Assembly: GCF_029887875.1 (NCBI RefSeq)
Contig: NZ_JARXRM010000032.1
Location: forward strand, 1 to 36,350
DNA length: 36,350 nucleotides
From: Luteimonas endophytica
GTDB taxonomy: Bacteria; Pseudomonadota; Gammaproteobacteria; Xanthomonadales; Xanthomonadaceae
Direction: 5' to 3'
Shown: positions 1 to 9,032 of the stretch, one piece after another
Layout: each line of letters begins with the position of its first letter
Position numbering within the stretch: position 1 is the stretch's first letter
Position numbers and translations under genes: made by a program
Notes under the pieces: model-generated
What the model saw: the letters and a program-made list of their open reading frames with translations, nothing else
Told to the model about the DNA's origin: nothing
Database searches by the model: none

Positions 1-27
1 CCTCCGCCGGCCCGGGCGCCGCCGGCT

Positions 28-73
28 CCGAAGCCCACGCACCGGCTTCTCCGAAGCCCACGCACCGGCTTCT
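28..73. repeat. two tandem copies of a 23-bp hairpin-forming unit
   Basis: Bases 28-50 and 51-73 are identical. Each unit carries the inverted arms GAAGCC and GGCTTC separated by 8 bases, so each copy could form a 6-bp stem. No T-run follows, so it is not a standard intrinsic terminator. It may mark the end of a gene just outside the window, or it may be a slippage product. Confidence 0.8.
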
Positions 74-250
74 CAATCGAGCAGTGGTTCGCCGCGTGGG
101 GCGCGAGCCATGGCCGACGCGCGCCATGGATGGCCCGGCTCCGCCGGGGAGCCTTCCCCGGCCCGGGCGCCGCTGGCGCCGGAGCCGACGAGTCCGACTG
201 CTTCTTGGAGCAGGGCAGCATCGCCACGACGGGGACTCCAGCCCGCGCCT

Positions 251-256
251 TACAAT
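251..256 (+). promoter_or_regulatory. candidate -10 box for queA
   Basis: TACAAT lies 27 bases before the TTG chosen as the queA start. The same CCTTACAATG-like context recurs upstream of the FecR-family gene on the other strand (31534-31539). No good -35 box is visible at the expected distance, so this rests on the -10 match alone. Confidence 0.35.
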
Positions 257-283
257 GCCCGGCGCCCCCGATGGTCTCCCGCC

Positions 284-1324
284 TTGAAGCGAGCCGATTT
301 CCACTACGAGCTGCCGCCGGAGCTGATCGCCCAGGCACCGCTGCCCGAGCGCTCCGCCAGCCGCCTGCTGGTGGTGCCGCCGGGCGAGGGCGCGTTCGCG
401 GATCGGTACGTGCGCGACCTGCCGGAGCTGCTGCAACCGGGCGACCTGCTGGTGTTCAACGACACCCGGGTGATCCCGGCGCGGCTGTTCGGGCAGAAGG
501 ACAGCGGCGGCCGGGTCGAAATCCTGCTCGAACGCCTGCTGCCCGACAACGAGGCGCGCGCCCAGGTCGGCGCCAGCAAGGCGCCGAAGCCGGGCGGACG
601 CATCGCCCTGGACGGCGGCGGCAGCGCCGAGGTGCTCGGGCGCGACGACGCCGGGTTCTACCACCTGCGCTTCGACGTGCCGGACGCGCTCGAATCCTGG
701 CTGCTGCAGGCCGGGCGCATGCCGCTGCCGCCCTACATCCGCCGCGAGCCCGGCAGGGACGATGCCGAGCGCTACCAGACCGTGTTCGCCCGCCAGGTCG
801 GCGCGGTGGCCGCGCCGACCGCCGGGCTGCACTTCGACGACGCGCTGCTCGACGCGTTGCGCGAACGCGGCGTCGAGTTCGGCCACGTCACCCTGCACGT
901 CGGCGCCGGAACCTTCCAGCCGGTGCGGGTGGAGGACGTGCACGCGCATCGCATGCACAGCGAATGGCTCAACGTCGGCGCCGAACTGGTGGCGCAGGTC
1001 CGCCGCACCCGCGCCGCCGGCGGCAGGGTGATCGCAGTGGGCACGACCGTGGTGCGGGCGCTGGAGAGCGCGATGCACGAAGGCGAGCTGCACCCGTTCG
1101 CCGGCGAGACCCGGATCTTCATCTTCCCGGGTTATCGGATCCGCAGCGTCGATGCACTGATGACCAACTTTCATCTGCCCGAATCGACGCTGATGATGCT
1201 GGTGGCGGCGTTCGCGGGCAGGGAGCGCGTGCTGGCCGGCTACCGGCATGCCGTGGAGCAGCGCTACCGTTTCTTCTCCTATGGCGACGCGATGCTGCTG
1301 TTCCCGGCGGGCGCCGGAGGCTGA
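284..1324 (+). CDS. queA: S-adenosylmethionine:tRNA ribosyltransferase-isomerase QueA
   Basis: QueA transfers and isomerises the ribosyl part of S-adenosylmethionine onto 7-aminomethyl-7-deazaguanine in tRNA to give epoxyqueuosine, the step after Tgt in queuosine synthesis. The 346-residue product has the usual family length. It begins with the typical pattern [17 protein letters not shown] and carries the family blocks [12 protein letters not shown] (about 57-68), [20 protein letters not shown] and TNFHLPES near the C-terminus. The start is a TTG: no in-frame ATG exists near the point where family similarity begins, and an upstream extension to 110 would add 58 residues unlike any QueA. In many Gammaproteobacteria queA is directly followed by tgt; here an iron transporter operon lies between them. 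Identification is secure, the exact start slightly less so. Confidence 0.95.
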   Translation: MKRADFHYELPPELIAQAPLPERSASRLLVVPPGEGAFADRYVRDLPELLQPGDLLVFNDTRVIPARLFGQKDSGGRVEILLERLLPDNEARAQVGASKAPKPGGRIALDGGGSAEVLGRDDAGFYHLRFDVPDALESWLLQAGRMPLPPYIRREPGRDDAERYQTVFARQVGAVAAPTAGLHFDDALLDALRERGVEFGHVTLHVGAGTFQPVRVEDVHAHRMHSEWLNVGAELVAQVRRTRAAGGRVIAVGTTVVRALESAMHEGELHPFAGETRIFIFPGYRIRSVDALMTNFHLPESTLMMLVAAFAGRERVLAGYRHAVEQRYRFFSYGDAMLLFPAGAGG

Positions 1325-1384
1325 GCCGACCGAGCGGCCGCACCGCGGCCGCGCGGCCGAGCGAACTGCGGGCGCCGTCGTAAA

Positions 1385-1399
1385 TGAGTATAATTCTCA
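1385..1399 (+). promoter_or_regulatory. Fur box overlapping a TATAAT -10 box (iron importer promoter)
   Basis: TGAGTAT-A-ATTCTCA is a 7-1-7 inverted repeat matching the Fur consensus TGATAAT-n-ATTATCA at 11 of 14 positions. A perfect TATAAT (1389-1394) lies inside it. Fur bound to ferrous iron here would cover the -10 box and shut off the downstream ferric iron importer. The site starts 73 bases before the binding-protein ATG. It also stands out as an AT-rich island in GC-rich surroundings. No strong -35 is seen. Confidence 0.8.
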
Positions 1400-1457
1400 T
1401 CTTCGCCGGCCCTCGGTCCTGGCCGGACTCCGCGACCAACGCAAGAGGACACTGCCG

Positions 1458-2543
1458 ATGCGCTCCATTGCTTCCCCCGCGCCTTTGTTCGCCATCGCCT
1501 GTGCGGCGCTGCTGGCGGCCTGCAGCCAGCAGGAACCGGCCGCCCCGGCCGGCGCCGCTGAATCCGTCGACCAGCCTGCCGCGAGCGGCGTGGTCAACCT
1601 CTACACCACCCGCGAGCCGGGGCTGATCCAGCCGCTGCTGGATGCCTTCGAGGACGAGACCGGCGTCGAAGTCAGTACCGTGTTCCTCAAGGACGGCCTG
1701 CTCGAGCGGCTCGGCGCCGAGGGCGAGCGCTCGGCCGCAGACGTGCTGATGACCGTCGACACCGGCAACCTGCTGGACCTGGTGGAGGGCGGACATACCC
1801 AGCCGGTGGAATCCGCGATCCTGGCGGCGGCGGTGCCGGCGCACCTGCGCGGCGCAGACGGCGAATGGTTCGCGCTGTCGCTGCGCGACCGGGTGCTGTA
1901 CGCCGACCGAGAACTCGAGCTGGACGGCTTCGCCTACGAGGACCTGGCCGATCCCGAATGGAAGGACAGGGTGTGCATCCGCTCCGGCCAGCACCCCTAC
2001 AACACCAGCCTGTTCGCGGCGATGATCGCCCACAACGGTGCCGAGGCCACCGAACGATGGCTGCGCGGGGTCAAGGCCAACCTGGCGCGCAAGGCCGCCG
2101 GCGGCGACCGCGACGTGGCCCGCGACATCCTCGCCGGCATCTGCGACATCGGCATCGCCAATGCCTACTACGTGGGGCGGATGAAGAACGCCGAGGAAGG
2201 CTCCGAGCAGCGCCAGTGGGGCGATGCGATCCAGGTGATCCGGCCGGTGTTCGCCGGCGCCGCCGACGGCGGCACCCACGTCAACATCAGCGGCGCAGCG
2301 GTCGCCCGCCACGCCCCCAACCGCGACAACGCGGTGAGGCTGCTGGAGTACCTGGTCTCGGACGAAGCGCAGAGCCTTTACGCCCGGGCGAACTACGAGT
2401 ACCCGGTGAAGGCCGGCGTCGAGCTCGATCCGGTGGTCGCCAGCTTCGGCGAGATGAAGGTCGACCCGCTGCCGCTGGCCGAGGTGGTCCGCCACCGCCG
2501 CCAGGCCAGCGAGCTGGTCGACAAGGTCGGCTTCGACAACTGA
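1458..2543 (+). CDS. ferric iron ABC transporter, lipoprotein substrate-binding protein (FbpA/FutA type)
   Basis: Probable capture protein of a ferric iron importer. The 361-residue product starts at an ATG preceded by AGAGGA (1444-1449). Its signal peptide ends in the lipobox LLAAC, placing the lipidated cysteine at residue 22, so the protein should be tethered to the membrane rather than free in the periplasm. The mature part begins VVNLYTTREPGLIQPLL, the usual opening of the FbpA/FutA/IdiA branch of type 2 binding proteins. The tyrosine pair in ANAYYVGR (residues 237-238) matches the iron-binding tyrosines of that family. Permease and ATPase genes follow directly and a Fur box precedes it, which supports iron as substrate. 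Binding of a related metal or iron-chelate cannot be excluded. Confidence 0.9.
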   Translation: MRSIASPAPLFAIACAALLAACSQQEPAAPAGAAESVDQPAASGVVNLYTTREPGLIQPLLDAFEDETGVEVSTVFLKDGLLERLGAEGERSAADVLMTVDTGNLLDLVEGGHTQPVESAILAAAVPAHLRGADGEWFALSLRDRVLYADRELELDGFAYEDLADPEWKDRVCIRSGQHPYNTSLFAAMIAHNGAEATERWLRGVKANLARKAAGGDRDVARDILAGICDIGIANAYYVGRMKNAEEGSEQRQWGDAIQVIRPVFAGAADGGTHVNISGAAVARHAPNRDNAVRLLEYLVSDEAQSLYARANYEYPVKAGVELDPVVASFGEMKVDPLPLAEVVRHRRQASELVDKVGFDN

Positions 2544-2625
2544 GCCCGATGGCGCCCCCGCGCTTCGGATGGTGCGGGCCGGGCGCCGGGCGGGTGCGCG
2601 CGGCGCCCGCGGGGTGACGCACGCC

Positions 2626-4287
2626 ATGCACGCCTGGCGCCCGCCCGATCCGTGGCAGCTGGCGGCCCTGGCGATCGCCGCCGCCGTGCTGCTGCCGCTG
2701 CTGGCGCTGTCGTGGACCGCGGCGCAGGGCAGCCCGGGGCTGTGGTCGCACATCGCGGTCTACGTGCTGCCGCGCTCGGCGCTCAACACCCTGGCGCTGC
2801 TGGCCGGGGTCGCGGCGTTGGTGGTGGCGATCGGCACCGGCGCCGCCTGGCTGGTCACCGCCTACGACTTCCCCGGCAGGCGGGTGTTGGCCTGGGCGCT
2901 GCTGCTGCCGCTGGCGGTGCCGACCTACATCGTGGCGTTCGCCTATCTCGACCTGCTGCATCCGCTGGGCCCGGTGCAGGGCGCTGTGCGGGCGCTGCTC
3001 GGCCACGACAGCCCGCGCGATCTGCGCCTGCCGGACATCCGTTCGCTGGCCGGCGCGGTGCTGCTGCTCGGTTTCGTGCTGTACCCGTACGTGTACCTGA
3101 CCACGCGGGCGATGTTCGTGACCCAGGCCGCCAGCCTGCTGGAGGCGGCGCGCACGCTCGGCGCAGCGCCCGCCGCGCTGCTGTGGCGGGTGGCGCTGCC
3201 GCTGGCGCGGCCGGCGATCGCGATCGGCGCGGCGCTGGCGCTGCTGGAGACCCTCAACGACATCGGCGCCTCGGAGTTCCTCGGCGTCCAGACCCTGACC
3301 GTGGCGATCTACAGCACCTGGGTGACGCGCGGCGACCTGCCGGGTGCGGCGCAGATCGCCCTGGCGATGCTGGCGGTCGTGGCGCTGCTGATCGCGCTCG
3401 AGCGCTCCGGCCGCCGCCGCCAGCGCTACGCCGCCACCCAGCGGCCGCGGCCGATGCAGCCGCTGCGGTTGCGCGGCGGCGCGGCGGCGCTGGCGTTCGG
3501 CCTGGGCGCGCTGCCGGTGGCGATCGGTTTCGCGATTCCCGCGGCGTCGCTGGGCTGGCAGAGCGCGCAGCGGCTAAGTGGCCACGGCGGCCTGTCGCCG
3601 CAGCTGCTGGAGAGCGCGTGGAACACCGTGGCGGTGGCGGCCGTGGCCACCGTGGCCACGCTGCTGGCCGGGCTGGTGGTGGCGTGGGCGCTGCGCCTGG
3701 CGCAGCGGCGACGGCGCCCGGCCCTGGCCGCGGCGAGCCTGCGCGTGGCCGGCCTCGGCTATGCGATCCCGGGCACGGTGCTGGCGATCGGCCTGTTGCT
3801 GCCGCTGGCCTGGTTCGACGATGCGGCCAACCTGCTGCTGCAGGCGTTCGGCGGCGCCCCGCGGATGCTGCTGATGGGCTCGACGACCGCGCTGGTGGTC
3901 GCCTACGTGCTGCGCTTCCTGGCGATCTCCGTCGGCGGCATCGAGGCCGGCCTGACCCGCATCCCCGGCTCGCTGGACCAGGCCGCGGCCAGCCTCGGCG
4001 AGCGGCCCGGAAGCGCGCTGGCGCGGGTGCACCTGCCGCTGCTGCGGCCGGCGCTGGCGGCGGCGGCGCTGCTGGTGTTCGTGGATACGATGAAGGAGCT
4101 GCCGGCCACCCTGCTGCTGCGGCCGCTGGACTTCGAGACCCTGGCCACCCGGCTCTATGCCGAGGCGGCGCGCGGCACCTACGAGGAGGGCGCGCTGGCG
4201 GCGCTGCTGATCGTGGCCGCCGGGCTGCTGCCGGTGGTGCTGCTGGCGCGCGCCGGTTCGGTCCATGGCGGGGAGCGGCGGGCGTGA
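2626..4287 (+). CDS. ferric iron ABC transporter permease, two fused domains (FbpB/SfuB type)
   Basis: Inner-membrane channel of the iron importer. The protein is a tandem duplication of the binding-protein-dependent permease domain, with about a dozen hydrophobic segments. Each half carries an EAA-type loop that docks the ATPase: EAARTLGAAPAALLWRVALP in the first half, and the second starting DQAAASLGERPGSALARVHL. A central basic linker (ERSGRRRQRYAATQRPR) joins the halves. The fused form is typical of FbpB/SfuB. The ATG at 2626 has GGGGTG (2611-2616) just upstream. An upstream ATG at 2569 would add 19 Arg/Gly/Ala-rich residues and is less likely. The gap to the binding-protein gene is short, and its stop overlaps the ATPase start, so the three genes form one operon. 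Confidence 0.9.
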   Translation: MHAWRPPDPWQLAALAIAAAVLLPLLALSWTAAQGSPGLWSHIAVYVLPRSALNTLALLAGVAALVVAIGTGAAWLVTAYDFPGRRVLAWALLLPLAVPTYIVAFAYLDLLHPLGPVQGAVRALLGHDSPRDLRLPDIRSLAGAVLLLGFVLYPYVYLTTRAMFVTQAASLLEAARTLGAAPAALLWRVALPLARPAIAIGAALALLETLNDIGASEFLGVQTLTVAIYSTWVTRGDLPGAAQIALAMLAVVALLIALERSGRRRQRYAATQRPRPMQPLRLRGGAAALAFGLGALPVAIGFAIPAASLGWQSAQRLSGHGGLSPQLLESAWNTVAVAAVATVATLLAGLVVAWALRLAQRRRRPALAAASLRVAGLGYAIPGTVLAIGLLLPLAWFDDAANLLLQAFGGAPRMLLMGSTTALVVAYVLRFLAISVGGIEAGLTRIPGSLDQAAASLGERPGSALARVHLPLLRPALAAAALLVFVDTMKELPATLLLRPLDFETLATRLYAEAARGTYEEGALAALLIVAAGLLPVVLLARAGSVHGGERRA

Positions 4288-5300
4288 GGACCGCGACGGG
4301 CGCCGCACCGCTGCTGGCGCTGGAGCGGGTCCGCGTCGGCTATCCCGCCCCGGGCGGCCTGCACGTGGTGGTGGACGAGCTCTCGCTCGCTTTGCGGCAG
4401 GGCGAGATCGGCTGCCTGCTCGGCGCCTCCGGCTGCGGCAAGACCACGGTGCTGCGCGCGATCGCCGGGTTCGAGCCGGTGCGTGCCGGGCGGATCCTGC
4501 TGCAGGGCGCGGTGGTGGCCGAACCCCGCCGCGCGCTGGCGCCGGAGCGGCGCCGGGTCGGGATGATGTTCCAGGACTACGCGCTGTTCCCGCACCTGAG
4601 CGTGGCCGGCAACGTGGGCTTCGGCCTGCGGCGGCTGCGGCGCGCCGCGCGCGAGGCGCGGGTGGCGGCGATGCTGGAGCTGGTAGGGCTGGGCGGCGCG
4701 GCCGCCGACTATCCGCACGAGCTGTCGGGCGGCCAGCAGCAGCGGGTGGCGCTGGCCCGGGCGCTGGCGCCGGAGCCGGCGCTGCTGCTGCTGGACGAGC
4801 CGTTCTCCAATCTCGACGTCGACACGCGCGGGCGCCTGGCGCACGAACTGCGGGCGCTGCTGCGGGCCACCGGCGCCACCGCGCTGCTGGTCAGCCACGA
4901 CCAGGCCGAGGCCTTCGCCATGGCCGACCGGATCGGGGTGATGGAACGGGGCCGGATCCTGCAGTGGGACAGCGCAGAGGCGCTGTACCGGCGCCCGGCG
5001 CATCGCTTCGTCGCCGACTTCATCGGCCGCGGCGCGCTGGTGCCCGGCACCGCGGTGGGCCTGGAGGCGGAACTCGAGGTGCTGCTGCGCCCGGAATGCC
5101 TGCTGCACGACCCCGAAGGGCCGATCCGCGGAGTGCTGCTGGAGGCGGGCTTCCGCGGCCCCGGCTACGTCGGCAGCGTGCGCCTGGACAGCGGCGAGGT
5201 GGTGGAGGTCGACCTGGCCGAGGCGGCCCCGCGCGAGCCGGGCGCCGCGCTGGCGCTGCGGTTGGCAGAAGGCCCGCTGGTCACATTCCCGCGGCAATGA
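4284..5300 (+). CDS. ferric iron ABC transporter ATP-binding protein (FbpC type)
   Basis: Cytoplasmic ATPase that drives the iron importer. The 338-residue product contains Walker A GASGCGKTT, a Q-loop in FQDYALFPHL, the signature LSGGQQQR, Walker B ALLLLDEPFSNLD and the switch histidine in LVSHDQAEA. The FQDYALFPHLSV and DTRGRL stretches and a C-terminal regulatory domain of about 100 residues place it in the CUT1/FbpC-like group. The start is a GTG whose GTGA overlaps the permease TGA, so translation is likely coupled. The frame stays open upstream through the permease gene, but those residues are an Ala/Gly/Arg-rich shadow. Iron specificity is inferred from the operon and the Fur box. Confidence 0.92.
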   Translation: MRTATGAAPLLALERVRVGYPAPGGLHVVVDELSLALRQGEIGCLLGASGCGKTTVLRAIAGFEPVRAGRILLQGAVVAEPRRALAPERRRVGMMFQDYALFPHLSVAGNVGFGLRRLRRAAREARVAAMLELVGLGGAAADYPHELSGGQQQRVALARALAPEPALLLLDEPFSNLDVDTRGRLAHELRALLRATGATALLVSHDQAEAFAMADRIGVMERGRILQWDSAEALYRRPAHRFVADFIGRGALVPGTAVGLEAELEVLLRPECLLHDPEGPIRGVLLEAGFRGPGYVGSVRLDSGEVVEVDLAEAAPREPGAALALRLAEGPLVTFPRQ

Positions 5301-5391
5301 CCGGCAAGGGGCCGTGGCCAGCACCGGGGTCTCGCCGCGGCGCGGCGTCACCTGCACGGCTCCGGTCCCCGGCGCCGGTCGTGCGGGCTGA

Positions 5392-6591
<1,200 letters not shown>

Positions 6592-6678
6592 GCCGTTGCC
6601 GTGGCGCGCCGCACGCCGGCGCGCCGGCCCCGCGCCGGGCCCCGGGACGAGGAAAAGCGCCCGGGGGCGCCCGCATGG

Positions 6679-6684
6679 CATAAT
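6679..6684 (+). promoter_or_regulatory. candidate -10 box for yajC
   Basis: CATAAT lies in a short AT-rich patch (6677-6700), 30 bases before the yajC ATG. No convincing -35 hexamer is seen, and yajC may instead be read from tgt. Confidence 0.3.
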
Positions 6685-6714
6685 TCCCCGCTATTTTTCG
6701 CCACGGACCTACCG

Positions 6715-7053
6715 ATGAACCTGCTGGACTTCCTGATCGCCCCCGCCCACGCCGCCGCCGGCGCGCCGGCCGGGCCGAGCCTGCTCTCGACCCTGATGTT
6801 CCCGCTGATCCTGATCGCGATCATGTACTTCCTGCTGATCAGGCCGCAGATGAAGCGCGCCAAGGAGCACAAGGCGATGCTCGAGAAGCTCTCGGTCGGC
6901 GACGAGGTCATCACCGGCGGCGGCATCGCCGGCACCGTGCGGGCGATCGGCGAGAGCTTCATCACCGTCGAGATCGCCGACCGCGTCGAGATCCGCGTGC
7001 AGAAGGGCGCCGTCGGCAACGTGCTGCCCAAGGGCACCCTCAAGTCGGCCTGA
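6715..7053 (+). CDS. yajC: Sec translocase accessory protein YajC
   Basis: YajC is a small inner-membrane partner of the SecDF complex. The 112-residue product starts MNLLDFLIAPAHA. It has one membrane segment, LMFPLILIAIMYFLLIRPQ, ending in the family signature RPQMKRAKEHK, then a soluble domain with SVGDEVITGGGIAGTV. The ATG at 6715 fits the family N-terminus; a reading from 6601 would add an Arg/Pro-rich shadow segment. It lies between tgt and secD, the conserved order. A strong GC hairpin separates it from secD. Confidence 0.95.
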   Translation: MNLLDFLIAPAHAAAGAPAGPSLLSTLMFPLILIAIMYFLLIRPQMKRAKEHKAMLEKLSVGDEVITGGGIAGTVRAIGESFITVEIADRVEIRVQKGAVGNVLPKGTLKSA

Positions 7054-7060
7054 CGCCGCC

Positions 7061-7090
7061 GGCGGGTTTGGCGGCTTCGCCGCCCCCGCC
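7061..7090. other. 12-bp bulged hairpin in the yajC-secD gap
   Basis: GGCGGG (7061-7066) pairs with CCCGCC (7085-7090), and GGCGGC (7070-7075) pairs with GCCGCC (7079-7084). The two stacks are separated on one side by a TTT bulge and closed by a TTC loop. All twelve pairs are G-C, so the RNA stem should be very stable. No T-run follows. It could pause polymerase, partly terminate, or protect an RNA end and so set the yajC to secD ratio. Confidence 0.7.
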
Positions 7091-7159
7091 GAGCGATCCG
7101 TGCAGGGCCTCCACTCCTCCTAGGCGCCGGTCGGTCGACCCCGCGCGCAGGGCTACGCG

Positions 7160-9019
7160 ATGCTCGAGTTTCCCCGCTGGAAGTACGTCCTCATCCTGAT
7201 CGTGGTGCTGGGCAGCATGCTGTTCGCGCTGCCCAACATCTACCCGCAGGACCCCTCGGTGCAGATCACCGCGCAGCGTGGCGCCACCGTCGACGACGCG
7301 TTGCGCGAGCGCGCCGCGGGCCTGCTGCGCGAGGCAGGGGTCGCTCCCAAGGCGATCGACCAGGACGAGGACAGCCTGCTGGTGCGCCTGCCCGACCTGG
7401 AGGCGCAGACCGCCGCGGCCGATGCGCTGCGCGCCGGGATGGGCGAGCGCTACACCGTGGCGCTGAACCTGGCGCGCACGGTGCCGGACTGGCTGACCTC
7501 GCTCGGCGCCAATCCGATGATGCTGGGCCTGGACCTGCAGGGCGGCGTGCACTTCGTGATGCAGGTCGACCAGCAGGCGGCGCTGGACAAGCGCGTCGAG
7601 GCCTACGCCGAGGAGGCGCGGGTGACCCTGCGCGAGAACCGGATCCGCTACCAGTCGGTCGAGCGCCGCGGCGACGGCGCGATCGTCGCCAACCTGGCGC
7701 CGGGTGCCGACCTCGATGCCGCGCTCTCGGTGCTCGCCGCGGCCCAGCCGACCCTCAACCGCGAGCCGGGCGACAACCGCATCACCATCCGCCTGCCCGA
7801 GGCGGAGCTGGAACAGATCGCGCGCGACGCCATCGACCAGAACATCACCACCCTGCGCAACCGCATCGACGAGATCGGCGTGGCCGAGCCGGTGATCCAG
7901 CGCCAGGGCGACGACCGCGTGGTGGTACAGCTGCCCGGCGTGCAGGACACCGCCGAGGCCAAGCGCATGATCGGCGCCACCGCCACCCTGGAGTACCGGG
8001 CGGTGCTGGACGGCAACGCCTACGACGCGGTCGAAAGCGGCATCGTCCCGCCCGAGGGCCGCATCTACTACCGCCGCCAGACCGGGGTGGACGGCAAGCC
8101 GATTCCCGAGATCCTCAGCCGCCGGGTGATCGCCTCCGGCGAGGAGATGGTGACCGCGCAGTCCAGCTACGACGAGAACGGCCTGCCCGCGGTCAGCGTC
8201 ACCCTGAACGCCAGCGGCGGCAAGCGGATGTTCGACTTCACCAGCCTCAACGTCGGCAAGCCGATGGCGGTGGTCTACATCGAGCGCGTGCCGCAGGTGC
8301 GGATGGTCGACGGCGAGGAGGTGCGCACCTTCCGGGTCAGCGAGGAGATCATCAGCGTCGCCAACATCAACGGCGTGTTCGGGCGCCAGTTCCAGACCAC
8401 CGGGCTGGAGAAGCAGGAGGCCGACGACCTGGCCAGGCTGCTGCGCTCGGGCTCGCTGGCCGCGCCGATGGACTTCATCGAGGAGCGCATCGTCGGCCCG
8501 AGCCTGGGCCGGGAGAACGTCGAGCGCGGCGTGACCGCGGTGCTGTTCGCGTTCCTGTTCACGCTGGTGTTCTTCATGGCCTACTACCGCATGTTCGGCC
8601 TGGTGACCTGCGCTGCGCTGCTGTTGAACCTGCTGATCGTGGCCGCGGTGATGTCGATCTTCGGCGCCACCATGACCCTGCCGGGGTTCGCCGGGCTGGC
8701 GCTGTCGATCGGCCTGTCGGTGGACGCCAACGTGCTGATCAACGAGCGCATCCGCGAGGAGCTGCGCAACGGCGTACCGGCCAAGGCGGCGATCGCCAGC
8801 GGCTACGACAAGGCCTCCAGCTCGATCTTCGACGCCAACATCACCGGGGTGCTGGCGGGCGTGGCGCTGTACGCGTTCGGCACCGGCCCGCTGCGGGGGT
8901 TCGCGATCACCCTGGTGGTCGGCATCCTGGCCTCGATGTTCACCGCGCTCACCGTGACCCGCGGCATCGTCACGCTGATCTACGGCCGCCGCAAGAAGCT
9001 CAAGTCGCTGGCCATCTGA
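7160..9019 (+). CDS. secD: protein translocase subunit SecD
   Basis: With SecF it uses the proton gradient to pull exported proteins out of SecYEG on the periplasmic side. The 619-residue product has a first membrane segment at about 8-27 (YVLILIVVLGSMLFALPNI) and a large periplasmic region. This region includes LGLDLQGGVHFVMQVD and the paired repeat NITTLRNRIDEIGVAEPVIQ. Five membrane segments follow from about residue 450. The proton-path motif GLSVDANVLINERIREEL is intact, with the essential Asp. The ATG at 7160 gives the expected MLEFPRWKY start. It lies 13 bases before secF and is almost certainly cotranscribed with it. Confidence 0.97.
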   Translation: MLEFPRWKYVLILIVVLGSMLFALPNIYPQDPSVQITAQRGATVDDALRERAAGLLREAGVAPKAIDQDEDSLLVRLPDLEAQTAAADALRAGMGERYTVALNLARTVPDWLTSLGANPMMLGLDLQGGVHFVMQVDQQAALDKRVEAYAEEARVTLRENRIRYQSVERRGDGAIVANLAPGADLDAALSVLAAAQPTLNREPGDNRITIRLPEAELEQIARDAIDQNITTLRNRIDEIGVAEPVIQRQGDDRVVVQLPGVQDTAEAKRMIGATATLEYRAVLDGNAYDAVESGIVPPEGRIYYRRQTGVDGKPIPEILSRRVIASGEEMVTAQSSYDENGLPAVSVTLNASGGKRMFDFTSLNVGKPMAVVYIERVPQVRMVDGEEVRTFRVSEEIISVANINGVFGRQFQTTGLEKQEADDLARLLRSGSLAAPMDFIEERIVGPSLGRENVERGVTAVLFAFLFTLVFFMAYYRMFGLVTCAALLLNLLIVAAVMSIFGATMTLPGFAGLALSIGLSVDANVLINERIREELRNGVPAKAAIASGYDKASSSIFDANITGVLAGVALYAFGTGPLRGFAITLVVGILASMFTALTVTRGIVTLIYGRRKKLKSLAI

Positions 9020-9032
9020 CGGGACTCCCCTT

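Larger units (their letters stand above)
1..283. other. non-coding GC-rich stretch upstream of queA
   Basis: No convincing gene lies here. Reading frames that run through it are out of frame with queA or are poor N-terminal extensions of it with no family resemblance. The stretch is rich in GGCTCCG/CCGGCG words: segments near 11-30 and 163-187 share the word CCCGGGCGCC followed by related GC-rich sequence. It also holds the 23-bp tandem repeat and the likely queA promoter. Confidence 0.5.
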
